Shown here piece by piece: positions 1 to 6,706 of a stretch of 12,055 bases of DNA. Origin of the DNA: Clostridia bacterium (GTDB taxonomy: Bacteria > Bacillota_A > Clostridia > Oscillospirales > CAG-382); assembly GCA_017517985.1 (NCBI GenBank), contig JAFWWX010000003.1, forward strand, positions 1-12,055. Direction: 5' to 3'. The notes under the pieces are model-generated. The model made no database searches. It saw nothing but the letters and a program-made list of their open reading frames with translations, and had not been told where the DNA came from. The position numbers were made by a program, and so were the translations under genes. The stretch's first letter is position 1. Every line of letters starts with the position of its first letter.

Positions 1-239
1 CTCATCATACCTGCGATTGCAAGTGTTAAAGCTGCGGCAATAACAATTATCTTTTTTGTTGCCCACGATACAACGTGAGTGCTGTCATACCGTACCCGTT
101 TTAAGAGTTTTTCCATTTTTCTGTTGAACTCATCGGAAAACTCAAAGTCAATTTCCGAATCGTCAGTCGGAACATCCTCAAATTCCTTTGCTGCATACAT
201 TCTTAACACATCAAAGAATTCATCTTTTGTAATTGCCAT
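1..239 (-). CDS. Probable membrane-anchored anti-sigma factor (3' end outside window)
   Basis: Reads from ATG at 239 to the left edge: 79 complete residues and no stop. The N-terminal part is short, charged and probably cytoplasmic (KDEFFDVLRMYAAKEF, then an acidic stretch at 25-37 and FNRKMEKLLKRVR at 38-50). It is followed at about residues 62-79 by a hydrophobic segment (IIVIAAALTLAIAGMM) that looks like the start of a transmembrane helix. Its ATG follows the stop codon of the upstream ECF sigma gene with no spacing, and its ribosome site (AAAGGAGA) lies in the last codons of that gene, so the two are translationally coupled. Clostridial ECF sigma factors are commonly paired with single-pass anti-sigma proteins of this plan (DUF4367/DUF4179-like). 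The missing extracellular domain would sense the signal. The role is inferred from position and topology; no anti-sigma motif such as a zinc-binding HxxxCxxC is visible. Confidence 0.7.
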   Translation of the reverse strand, partial: MAITKDEFFDVLRMYAAKEFEDVPTDDSEIDFEFSDEFNRKMEKLLKRVRYDSTHVVSWATKKIIVIAAALTLAIAGMM

Positions 240-800
240 TTACATTTCTCCTTTTTTCTCCGAAATCATATCAACAACCATATTCTTTCCCCTAAAAAGT
301 TGCTGCCGTACTGTGTTTGTTTCTCGCCCTAACAGCTCTGCTGTTTCTTTAACGGACAAACCAAGCACTAAATGATAGTAAAGCACATCTCTGTACTTTG
401 GCTCTAAAGTATCTATCAGTTCAACTATTTCCTCATATTCTGTTTTCGCACATACTTGGTCTATAAAATCCTCGTTTTTAATTACAGCCATTTCTCTGCG
501 TTTTGTGTTTTCGTAATCTGTACGGACCTTCTTTTTGCGAAGAACGCTTATCGAAGCATTCCTCACCGATCTGAGAAGATAAATCCTCACATCGCCCTCA
601 CTCGTTGCTTTTGAAATAACATCCATATGGGATGAAGCAACAGAACAAAAGACATCGTGAACAACATCCTCTGCATCGTGATGATTATGCAGTATGGAGT
701 TTGCAAGATGTGCCATTTGCTTTTTGTAAGTATAGTAAACTTCCTCAAAGCGTATTTTGTCATTTTCGTTGTCTATCAGGCTCAGATAAAAAGCTAACAT
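240..800 (-). CDS. ECF-type RNA polymerase sigma factor (sigma-70 family)
   Basis: A 186-residue protein of normal ECF length. Region 2 lies at about residues 17-88 and includes the HHDAEDVVHDVFCSV block, the characteristic D-A-E-D-x-V-x-[DE]-x-F signature that binds core polymerase and the -10 element. Region 4 lies at about 123-176 (IDTLEPKYRDVLYYHLVLGLSVKE, then the HTH ELLGRETNTVRQQLFRGK) and recognises the -35 element. The linker is basic (RKKKVRTDYENTKRRE). The ATG is preceded by AAAGGG. The downstream membrane protein starts right after this gene's stop codon and is probably its anti-sigma factor. The pair is divergent from the restriction-modification gene. Its relation to the mobile element on the right is unclear; it may be resident chromosome. 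The family call is secure, but target genes and signal cannot be told. Confidence 0.9.
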   Translation of the reverse strand: MLAFYLSLIDNENDKIRFEEVYYTYKKQMAHLANSILHNHHDAEDVVHDVFCSVASSHMDVISKATSEGDVRIYLLRSVRNASISVLRKKKVRTDYENTKRREMAVIKNEDFIDQVCAKTEYEEIVELIDTLEPKYRDVLYYHLVLGLSVKETAELLGRETNTVRQQLFRGKNMVVDMISEKKGEM

Positions 801-833
801 TTTAAATCCCTTTCTTGTCCTTCAATTATATAT

Positions 834-861
834 AACGCATTAAACCGCTATTTTGGTACAA
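834..861 (-). promoter_or_regulatory. Possible autoregulated ECF promoter upstream of the sigma gene
   Basis: On the minus strand, TTTGTACC and GCGTTA are separated so that TACC and CGTT lie 17 bases apart, about 35-60 bases upstream of the sigma gene ATG. Many ECF factors use a -35 with AAC and a -10 with CGT at this spacing and drive their own operon. The -35 match is poor, and no good sigma-A promoter was found for this gene in the same stretch. Weak call. Confidence 0.2.
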
Positions 862-926
862 ATTATTTTGATTTTTTTGAAAAATAACTGCATTTCTAAA
901 AAAGGTCTTATATATATATGACAAAT

Positions 927-945
927 TTACGTAAATGTTACGTAA
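927..945. promoter_or_regulatory. Twin TTACGTAA palindromes, possible operator
   Basis: Two identical 8-bp perfect palindromes, TTACGTAA, lie at 927-934 and 938-945, with centres 11 bp apart (about one helical turn). The first extends to the 10-bp palindrome TTTACGTAAA (926-935). They sit in the divergent intergenic region between the sigma gene and the restriction-modification gene, about 100 bp upstream of the latter's promoter, next to an alternating TA run at 909-918. Paired in-phase palindromes suggest a dimeric regulator bound to one face of the DNA. The rest of this roughly 310-bp gap is very AT-rich and shows no gene. Confidence 0.35.
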
Positions 946-1042
946 AAACTTTTGATTTTTTCAAAATTCTACTTTATATACAATAAACAAAAGTTAGCTT
1001 TGTGTAAAATAACCTCAATAATTTCTTCAATAAATCTTTTTA

Positions 1043-1071
1043 TTGCTTTTAACCGGGATTCTGTATATAAT
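1043..1071 (+). promoter_or_regulatory. Sigma-A promoter for the restriction-modification gene
   Basis: TTGCTT (1043-1048), a 17-base spacer and a perfect TATAAT (1066-1071). Transcription would start near 1078 and give a leader of about 33 bases before the ATG at 1111, which has GGAGG at 1101-1105. Confidence 0.65.
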
Positions 1072-1110
1072 TAAAATGTTATAGTTAGATCAACAATATC
1101 GGAGGCTGTT

Positions 1111-3885
1111 ATGAAAGATACACAACAAAGAACAGCAGCGAAAGCATTTGCAGAGTATTGGCAAAATAAAGGTTATGAAAAAGGTGAAAGCCAACCGTTT
1201 TGGCTCGCGCTTCTTCGTGATGTTTACGGTGTTGAACATCCCGAACAGTATATTACTTTTGAAGAACAAGTACATCTTGACCATACGAGCTTCATTGACG
1301 GTTTTATTCTCGCAACTCACGTTCTAATTGAGCAAAAAGGCAGAAATAAGGATTTAAGAAAGCCGATAAAACAGTCAGACGGAACTTTGCTCAATCCTTT
1401 TCAGCAGGCACAGCGTTATTCTGCTGTTTTGCCTTATTCTCAAAGACCTCGTTGGATAATTACCTGCAACTTTGAGGAATTCCTTGTTTACGATATGGAA
1501 AACCCGACTGGAGAGCCGGAGCAAATTTTCCTCAAAGATTTGGAAAAAGAATACTACAGACTGCAATTCCTTGTAGATGTTGATGATGAAAATATCAAAA
1601 AGGAAATGGAGGTTTCTATTAAAGCCGGTAATCTTGTGGGCGTACTTTATGATGAAATCCTCAAACAGTATATTAACCCCGAAAGTGAAGAAACTTTAAG
1701 AAGCCTTAATATGCTTTGTGTCCGTTTGGTATTCTGCCTTTATGCAGAGGACTCAGGCATTTTTGGTGGTCATAACAAGTTCCATAATTATATCAAGTCG
1801 TTTAATGCTCGTGATATGAGAAGAGCAATAATCGACTTGTTCAATGTTCTTGATACAAAAATTGAGGACAGAGATCCTTATATGGATGAACAGCTTGCAG
1901 CTTTTCCGTATGTAAATGGCGGACTCTTTGCAGATGAAAATATCGAAATACCGCAGTTTAACGACAATATCCGTGATATGCTTTTGCGTAATGCAAGTGA
2001 GGAGTTTGATTGGTCTGACATAAGTCCGACTATTTTCGGTGCTGTATTTGAAAGTACACTCAATCCCGAAACACGCAGAAGCGGTGGTATGCACTATACC
2101 TCGATTGAGAACATTCACAAGGTTATAAATCCGTTGTTCCTTGATGAGCTTTATGATGAGTTCGTTCAGATTAAGGATATTAAGGTAGAAACCACAAAAA
2201 AGGCAAAGCTCAATGCGTTCAGAGATAAGATTGCTTCTCTTACTTTCCTTGACCCTGCCTGTGGAAGTGGTAATTTCCTTACGGAAACCTATATCTCACT
2301 CCGCCGTCTTGAAAACGAAGTGCTTAAAGAAATATTGGGCGAACAAATAGTTTTTGATTTCGGCAATGTAATTAAGGTGTCAATAGGTCAGTTTTACGGA
2401 ATTGAAATCAACGATTTTGCCGTAACCGTTGCAAAAACTGCACTTTGGATTGCCGAAAGCCAAATGATGAAAGAAACGGAAGAAATCATCCATTCAAACC
2501 TTGATTTCCTTCCGCTGAAATCCTATGCAAACATTGTTGAGGATAATGCCCTTGGTATTGATTGGGAAACAGTTGTCCCGAAAGATAATCTGAATTACAT
2601 AATGGGTAATCCGCCGTTTGTGGGTTATTCTTTGCAGTCACCCGAACAAAAGCAGGATATTCTTTCAATATATGTTGATGAAAAAGGTAAACCCTATAAA
2701 ACAGCAGGTAAAATTGACTATGTTTCAGGTTGGTATTTTAAAGCATCTGAACTGATGCAAAACACCAATATCCGCACAGCTTTTGTTTCAACAAATTCTA
2801 TTACCCAAGGAGAACAGGTTGCCGGAGTATGGAAACCCTTATATGACAGATTTAATATTCACATTGATTTTGCACACCGCACATTCCGTTGGGATAGTGA
2901 AGCAAGTATTAAGGCTCACGTACATTGCGTGATTGTAGGATTTAGTGTTTCGGAGAATAATAAACCTAAACATCTATATTCATCTGATAGATTTCAAGTT
3001 GTAGATAATATTAACTTCTATTTAATTGAAGGTCCAACGGTTTTCGTAGAAAGCCGAAATAAGCCTATTTGTGATGTGCCTTGTATGACAACAGGAAATC
3101 GACCTGCTGACGGCGGTCATTTAATTATAGAAGATAATGAATATCCCGATTTTGTTGCCAAGGAACCTAATGCCATTAAATATATCAAAAAATTGATTGG
3201 TGCAGAAGATTATATAAAAGGTCACAATAGATGGTGTTTATGGCTTGTGGATGCTAATCCTGCTGAATTATTAAAAATGCCCGAAGTAATGAAAAGAGTA
3301 GAGTTGTGTCGTCAAGATAGATTGAACGGTGCAGAAGATAGAAAGAAACTCGCAGATACGCCAACTTTATTTAGAGAACTTAAAAATCCAAAATCTTACA
3401 TAATAGTTCCAAGACATTCTTCGGAAAGCAGAAAGTATGTTCCTATCGGTTTCCTCAATGATGACTATATTCCTGCGGATTCTGCAACAATTATTCCAGA
3501 TGCTTCTTTGTATCACTTTGGAGTGCTAACTTCAAATGTTCATATGGCATGGCTTCGTGCTGTATGTGGAAGAATAAAGAGTGATTATAGATACTCTAAA
3601 GACATTGTTTATAATAATTTCCCTTGGCCTGTACCAACTGATGAACAAAAGGCTAAGATAGAAGAAACAGCAAGAGAAATTATTGCTGCACGTTCTGTTT
3701 ATTCGGAATGTAGTTTTGCTGATATGTATGGTGAGAAAATATATATGTTCCCCAAACTTTTACAAGCACATCAAGCAAATGACAGAGCAGTAATGCAAGC
3801 CTATGGCTTCGAAGTAAAGACAATGACCGAATCCTCTTGTGTTGCTGAGCTTATGAAGATGTATAAGAAAATGCAAGACGGATAA
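1111..3885 (+). CDS. MmeI-like type IIL restriction-modification enzyme (endonuclease and adenine methyltransferase in one chain)
   Basis: A 924-residue protein, close to the length of MmeI, with the family's domain order. The N-terminal PD-(D/E)xK nuclease has D63 and E74-Q75-K76 (D-x10-ExK), so the cleavage site looks intact. A helical spacer covers about 160-320. The gamma-class N6-adenine methyltransferase has motif X GMHYT (326-330), motif I DPACGSGNF (381-389) and motif IV NPPF (500-503). The target recognition domain follows, with TTGNRPADGGH (660-670) and PRHSSESRKYVPIGF (767-781), then a helical C-terminus. Enzymes of this family need no separate methylase or specificity subunit. They methylate one strand of an asymmetric site and cut about 20 bases downstream. 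The start is set by GGAGG five bases before the ATG. No frameshift or missing catalytic residue is seen, so it is probably active. It stands alone as defence against phage or plasmid DNA. The recognition sequence is not directly readable. Confidence 0.9.
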   Translation: MKDTQQRTAAKAFAEYWQNKGYEKGESQPFWLALLRDVYGVEHPEQYITFEEQVHLDHTSFIDGFILATHVLIEQKGRNKDLRKPIKQSDGTLLNPFQQAQRYSAVLPYSQRPRWIITCNFEEFLVYDMENPTGEPEQIFLKDLEKEYYRLQFLVDVDDENIKKEMEVSIKAGNLVGVLYDEILKQYINPESEETLRSLNMLCVRLVFCLYAEDSGIFGGHNKFHNYIKSFNARDMRRAIIDLFNVLDTKIEDRDPYMDEQLAAFPYVNGGLFADENIEIPQFNDNIRDMLLRNASEEFDWSDISPTIFGAVFESTLNPETRRSGGMHYTSIENIHKVINPLFLDELYDEFVQIKDIKVETTKKAKLNAFRDKIASLTFLDPACGSGNFLTETYISLRRLENEVLKEILGEQIVFDFGNVIKVSIGQFYGIEINDFAVTVAKTALWIAESQMMKETEEIIHSNLDFLPLKSYANIVEDNALGIDWETVVPKDNLNYIMGNPPFVGYSLQSPEQKQDILSIYVDEKGKPYKTAGKIDYVSGWYFKASELMQNTNIRTAFVSTNSITQGEQVAGVWKPLYDRFNIHIDFAHRTFRWDSEASIKAHVHCVIVGFSVSENNKPKHLYSSDRFQVVDNINFYLIEGPTVFVESRNKPICDVPCMTTGNRPADGGHLIIEDNEYPDFVAKEPNAIKYIKKLIGAEDYIKGHNRWCLWLVDANPAELLKMPEVMKRVELCRQDRLNGAEDRKKLADTPTLFRELKNPKSYIIVPRHSSESRKYVPIGFLNDDYIPADSATIIPDASLYHFGVLTSNVHMAWLRAVCGRIKSDYRYSKDIVYNNFPWPVPTDEQKAKIEETAREIIAARSVYSECSFADMYGEKIYMFPKLLQAHQANDRAVMQAYGFEVKTMTESSCVAELMKMYKKMQDG

Positions 3886-3903
3886 AAATGTAGAATAAAA
3901 CAT

Positions 3904-3941
3904 AAAAGGCAATGCAGTCCAAACGGATTACATTGCCTTTT
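3904..3941. terminator. Bidirectional Rho-independent terminator between convergent genes
   Basis: The arms 3904-3920 (AAAAGGCAATGCAGTCC) and 3925-3941 pair around a 4-base loop: 11 perfect pairs starting with AAAAGGCAATG, then one mismatch, one G-U and more pairs. A T-rich tail follows on either strand, so it serves the restriction-modification gene and the opposing ImmA-like gene. The right arm overlaps that gene's stop codon (3940-3942). Confidence 0.85.
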
Positions 3942-4461
3942 ATTTGTGTTTGAGGAAGGTGTTTATATGTTCTTGTGGGCGGAGTCTGTATCCTTGTGAA
4001 ATGAGTGTATCGGCTTTGAGAGCAACGAGATTGATGTCTGAATTAAAAGCTTGTGCGATTTGCTGTGTATCATAACCTCTTTCGGCTAATTCAAGAAAAT
4101 CATCATCAGGTAATGCTACTTGTGAAGCAAAAACATTTGCTTCATACTCCATACGGTTATCTCTCATATCAAAGATATTAAACTCTTTGAAACCGCCTAT
4201 TTTAGTTGCTTCATCACGATGTAAAGAGTCGTGACCAATCTCGTGAAGCAGTACGATGTTTTTCATTGTGGGATTAAGGTTTTCATTCAAGAAAATAAAT
4301 CTTTGTCTATTTATAACCTTATAAGCACCACGTTGTTTTTGAAAAGGATACTCTAAAATCTCAATATCGAGTTCACGAGCAATCCGTAATGGTTCTCGTG
4401 TGCCACAAAGAGTAATAATCTTATTTGCTCTTTGTACTATATCTGAAGTACATACATACAA
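3940..4461 (-). CDS. ImmA/IrrE-family metallo-endopeptidase
   Basis: A zinc metallopeptidase of about 173 residues. The HExxH zinc motif is HEIGHDSLH, and the third ligand is probably the first glutamate of the downstream MEYEANVFASQVALP block, the E-x-x-A-x-x-F-A pattern of ImmA. ImmA of ICEBs1 cleaves its partner repressor ImmR. Here the gene lies 87 bases downstream of an XRE repressor on the same strand, which is that arrangement. Start choice: the frame opens with GTG at 4470, but that GTG lies inside an excellent ribosome site (AAAGGGGTGA, minus strand of 4467-4476). The TTG at 4461 is five bases after it and is the better start; the alternative adds three residues. The C-terminus (QAFNSDINLVALKADTLISQG) is helical and may contact the partner. 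Substrate and signal are inferred from the family. Confidence 0.88.
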   Translation of the reverse strand: MYVCTSDIVQRANKIITLCGTREPLRIARELDIEILEYPFQKQRGAYKVINRQRFIFLNENLNPTMKNIVLLHEIGHDSLHRDEATKIGGFKEFNIFDMRDNRMEYEANVFASQVALPDDDFLELAERGYDTQQIAQAFNSDINLVALKADTLISQGYRLRPQEHINTFLKHK

Positions 4462-4484
4462 GTGTATCACCCCTTTCTACGCCT

Positions 4485-4513
4485 ATTATACACTATAATA
4501 TTGTTTATTGCCA
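4485..4513 (-). promoter_or_regulatory. Possible promoter for the ImmA-like gene
   Basis: On the minus strand, TGGCAA, a 17-base spacer and a perfect TATAAT (4490 down to 4485) lie just ahead of the ribosome site. The -35 is poor and the leader would be very short. It could give the peptidase expression independent of the repressor gene. Weak call. Confidence 0.25.
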
Positions 4514-4548
4514 CTATTTTATCATCATATATGTACCAAAAAACGGAC

Positions 4549-4956
4549 TTAACCCTCTTTACGATAGTCTTTTCTTGTGAATTTCTTGTTTTTCTCTTTG
4601 GCAATCCAATAAGCATCCTGAATAGCCTTCATCATTAAATCCATATCTTCTTCTGCCATTTCACCACCTGCAAATAAGCCGGTGACTTCATCCATAAGTT
4701 CCTGTGCTTGTTTTGCACCTCTTGTACCGTATTTTTCGGCAGCTTGGGCAATGAGTGTATCTTTCTCACCGAGAAGTTGTGAAACAGGAACATCAAGAGC
4801 CTTTGCAATTCTTTCCGCTGCCTCATAACGAGGACGAGAAATATTGTTTTCGTATCTTTGTATCATTCGAGAAGAAACCCCTGCAGCTTTTGCAAGTTCT
4901 TCTTGGGTGAGATTTTTTTTCTCTCTTAATGACTTAACTCTCTCACTGAAATTCAT
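4549..4956 (-). CDS. XRE-family repressor (ImmR-like), probable regulator of the adjacent polymerase operon
   Basis: A 135-residue protein with an XRE/Cro-CI helix-turn-helix at about residues 4-61 (RVKSLREKKNLTQEELAKAA, then GVSSRMIQRYENNISRPRYE). An acidic helical C-terminal half (about 70-130) has no S24 Ser/Lys self-cleavage domain, so removal would need another protease. That fits the ImmA-like gene just downstream. The chosen start (ATG at 4956) has AAAGGAG seven to eight bases upstream; a longer frame back to 5019 would run through promoter and operator DNA. The gene is divergent from the Y-family polymerase gene, with a 184-bp gap holding four operator copies. By position it should repress both itself and the polymerase operon. 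The operator assignment is inference; the DNA-binding fold is clear. Confidence 0.9.
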   Translation of the reverse strand: MNFSERVKSLREKKNLTQEELAKAAGVSSRMIQRYENNISRPRYEAAERIAKALDVPVSQLLGEKDTLIAQAAEKYGTRGAKQAQELMDEVTGLFAGGEMAEEDMDLMMKAIQDAYWIAKEKNKKFTRKDYRKEG

Positions 4957-4986
4957 AATAAATGCTCCTTTTGAAAAATTTGACAG

Positions 4987-5004
4987 CACGACATTTATTT
5001 CACG
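4987..5004. promoter_or_regulatory. Operator copy 1 (nearest the repressor gene)
   Basis: CACGACATTTATTTCACG matches 14 of 18 positions of CACGACATTAATGTCGTG. The left half-site CACGACAT is intact and the right half is degenerate. It lies about 30 bp before the repressor ATG, where it could block leftward transcription. Confidence 0.5.
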
Positions 5005-5024
5005 AAACAGTATTGACACGACAA
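4997..5024 (-). promoter_or_regulatory. Possible leftward promoter for the XRE repressor gene
   Basis: On the minus strand TTGTCG and TGAAAT are 16 bases apart (4 of 6 matches each). The -35 falls in operator copy 2 and the -10 in copy 1, which would suit autoregulation. Other weak hexamers exist nearby, so this is tentative. Confidence 0.25.
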
Positions 5025-5041
5025 TGGTGTCGTGCTATAAT
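5013..5041 (+). promoter_or_regulatory. Consensus sigma-A promoter of the Y-family polymerase operon
   Basis: TTGACA (5013-5018), a 17-base spacer and TATAAT (5036-5041): perfect in both hexamers and in spacing. Such a promoter would be very strong if not repressed. An 18-bp inverted repeat occupies the spacer and overlaps the end of the -35. Transcription would start near 5048 and leave an untranslated leader of about 93 bases that carries two more operator copies. Confidence 0.85.
5017..5034. promoter_or_regulatory. Operator copy 2, inside the promoter spacer
   Basis: CACGACAATGGTGTCGTG: perfect 7-bp arms CACGACA/TGTCGTG around four bases. It covers the last two bases of the -35 and nearly the whole spacer, so a bound repressor would exclude RNA polymerase. 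Confidence 0.75.
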
Positions 5042-5052
5042 CAACTCACTAA

Positions 5053-5070
5053 AGCGACATTAATGTCGTG
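5053..5070. promoter_or_regulatory. Operator copy 3, just downstream of the transcription start
   Basis: AGCGACATTAATGTCGTG has a perfect 14-bp palindromic core, CGACATTAATGTCG (5055-5068). Its centre is 36 bp from that of copy 2. Confidence 0.7.
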
Positions 5071-5084
5071 GTTACATAATACAA

Positions 5085-5102
5085 CACGACATTATGTTTG
5101 TC
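5085..5102. promoter_or_regulatory. Operator copy 4 in the polymerase leader
   Basis: CACGACATTATGTTTGTC has an intact left half (CACGACATTA) and a degenerate right half. Its centre is 32 bp from that of copy 3, and it lies about 40 bp before the polymerase ATG. Confidence 0.5.
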
Positions 5103-5140
5103 AAGTGTTTGCACAAAATATTCCAAAGAAGGTGAGAAAA

Positions 5141-6376
5141 ATGAACCGTTCCATACTACATTGTGATATGAATAACTTTTATGCAAGTGTGGAATGTATG
5201 CTTAATCCGTCTTTAAGAAATTATCCTGTTGCTGTATGTGGCTCAGTTGAAGAAAGACACGGCATTGTTCTTGCGAAGAACTACAAAGCTAAAGCATACG
5301 ATGTGAAAACGGGAGATGCGGTATGGCAGGCAAAGCAAAAATGTAAAGATTTGATTGTTGTGCCGCCTCATTTTGAGGAATATATAAAGTATTCAAGACT
5401 TGCACGAAGTATTTATAGTAGATATACAGACCTTGTTGAACCTTATGGTATGGATGAGTGTTGGCTTGATATATCAGGAACAGAAACTATATATGGTTCC
5501 CCGGAACAAGTTGCTCACCTTATAAAAGAAACAATTAAGTTTGAACTTGGACTGACGATTTCAGTTGGTGTTTCTTTCAATAAGATTTTTGCTAAACTTG
5601 GCTCTGATATGAAAAAACCAGACGCAGTAACAATTATTACCAAGGATGGTTTTAAAGAACAAATATGGAACCTGCCCGCCGCAGATTTGCTCGGTGTAGG
5701 CAGAGCTACGCAGAAAGTCCTTGATAGTTACTGTATTAACACAATAGGAGAATTGGCAAATACAAATCCAAATTTTCTAAAAACAAGACTTGGAAAAAAC
5801 GGAGTATCTCTTTGGAATTTCGCAAATGGCAGAGATTATTCACGAGTAAAGAACATAGATTTTATTTCTCCGATAAAGAGCGTAGGTCACGGAATAACTA
5901 CTGTTAGAGATTTAGAAAAGCCTGACCAAGTATGGCCGGTTTTTCTTGAACTAACACAAGAAATCGGACACAAATTGAGGGTTCATCAAAAATGTGCCGA
6001 AAGTGTGGCTATTTATATTCGTGACAACACCTTGTTCGGTAAACAGTGGCAAGTTAAATTGGATATGCCTACGCAATCTCCAATGTTTCTTGCGAGAGCA
6101 GCATTTAATCTTTTTGAAAAGAGATATGATTGGAGTAACCCTATTCGTTCTGTTACCATTCAGGCTATAAACTTAATACCGCAGGATACGCCTCGTCAGA
6201 TTGGGTTCTTTATGAATATCGAAAAAATGGAAAAGACAGAAAAATTAGAGGAATGTATTGAAACAATACGTCAACGTTTTGGCAAAGACAGTATTAGAAA
6301 TGGTGTATTGTTTCAGAATTTGCGTATGCCACCCGAAAAAGCACAGATAACAATGCCAACGGGAATGATAGGATAA
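5141..6376 (+). CDS. Y-family translesion DNA polymerase (UmuC/DinB superfamily)
   Basis: A 411-residue error-prone polymerase that copies past damaged bases. The palm motif LHCDMNNFYASVE carries catalytic D9 and the F13-Y14 steric-gate position; the D-x-N-x-F-Y-A-S form resembles UmuC more than DinB. The second catalytic motif is GMDECWLDISG with D105 and E106. SVGVSFNKIFAKLGSDMKKP (141-160) is typical of the family. An HhH-like thumb region lies at about 177-205 (LPAADLLGVGRAT), followed by a little-finger domain at about 245-345. QIGFF (353-357) fits the sliding-clamp-binding pentapeptide Q-x-x-[LF]-F. The ATG at 5141 is chosen because AGAAGGTGAG precedes it and the protein then begins at the conserved palm strand; the open frame further upstream only covers the promoter and operators. 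It is the first gene of a five-gene operon, controlled by the promoter at 5013-5041 and probably by the divergent XRE repressor. Confidence 0.92.
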   Translation: MNRSILHCDMNNFYASVECMLNPSLRNYPVAVCGSVEERHGIVLAKNYKAKAYDVKTGDAVWQAKQKCKDLIVVPPHFEEYIKYSRLARSIYSRYTDLVEPYGMDECWLDISGTETIYGSPEQVAHLIKETIKFELGLTISVGVSFNKIFAKLGSDMKKPDAVTIITKDGFKEQIWNLPAADLLGVGRATQKVLDSYCINTIGELANTNPNFLKTRLGKNGVSLWNFANGRDYSRVKNIDFISPIKSVGHGITTVRDLEKPDQVWPVFLELTQEIGHKLRVHQKCAESVAIYIRDNTLFGKQWQVKLDMPTQSPMFLARAAFNLFEKRYDWSNPIRSVTIQAINLIPQDTPRQIGFFMNIEKMEKTEKLEECIETIRQRFGKDSIRNGVLFQNLRMPPEKAQITMPTGMIG

Positions 6377-6387
6377 GGAGGTACTTT

Positions 6388-6696
6388 ATGCAGAATCAAG
6401 AATTATTGCAAAATCATCAGCCTTGTAAAATGAAAGATGTTATCGGATGTGATGGCTATACTAACACTAATAATGTTGTGTGTATGACTGCAAATGGTGA
6501 AAACAACTTTATTGATGAAGGAATAGTTGAAAATTCACTACTGTTTATAGACACAAGTGAAAGTTTCATCGCAGGTATGCTTAATGTCTTTAAACTACAA
6601 CCGGATTGTTCACCACAGTATAAACTTTCAAAAGATAAAGTGCCAAATGCTTCATATTTCGGCAAAGTCATTATGGCTATAAACCAGTATCAATGA
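6388..6696 (+). CDS. Small UmuD/LexA-fold (S24-like) protein lacking the catalytic serine
   Basis: 102 residues; AAGGAGG at 6375-6381 overlaps the polymerase stop codon, so the two are probably coupled. I recognise no named family at first sight, but residues 30-71 align by eye with the core of UmuD. NGENNFIDEGIVENSLLFID (36-55) parallels the UmuD stretch from A-S-G-D-S-M-I-D-G-G-I to D-L-L-I-V-D, and YFGKVIMAI (90-98) parallels the final strand V-F-G-V-V-I. The position of the self-cleavage serine is taken by asparagine (N39/N40, with one extra residue). The long N-terminal arm of intact UmuD is also mostly absent. It would therefore resemble processed UmuD', the form that activates UmuC. 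The lysine of the dyad may or may not be kept (YKLSKDK, 78-84). The homology is inferred from pattern only; an unrelated small protein remains possible. Confidence 0.6.
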   Translation: MQNQELLQNHQPCKMKDVIGCDGYTNTNNVVCMTANGENNFIDEGIVENSLLFIDTSESFIAGMLNVFKLQPDCSPQYKLSKDKVPNASYFGKVIMAINQYQ

Positions 6697-6706
6697 GGGT
6701 GTAACA

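Noticed and set aside
4957..5019. N-terminal extension of the XRE repressor to 5019
   Set aside because: The ATG at 4956 has AAAGGAG at proper spacing and starts directly at the HTH domain; the extension covers operator DNA.
4987..5102. The CACGACA repeats as a CRISPR array or replication iterons
   Set aside because: Only four short, partly degenerate inverted-repeat copies with 30-36 bp periods overlapping a promoter; no cas or replication gene is nearby. Operators fit better.
4844..5140. In-frame extension of the polymerase upstream to 4844
   Set aside because: It would run antisense through the XRE gene and across the promoter and operators. The added residues do not resemble the family, and the ATG at 5141 has a ribosome site and begins at the conserved palm motif.
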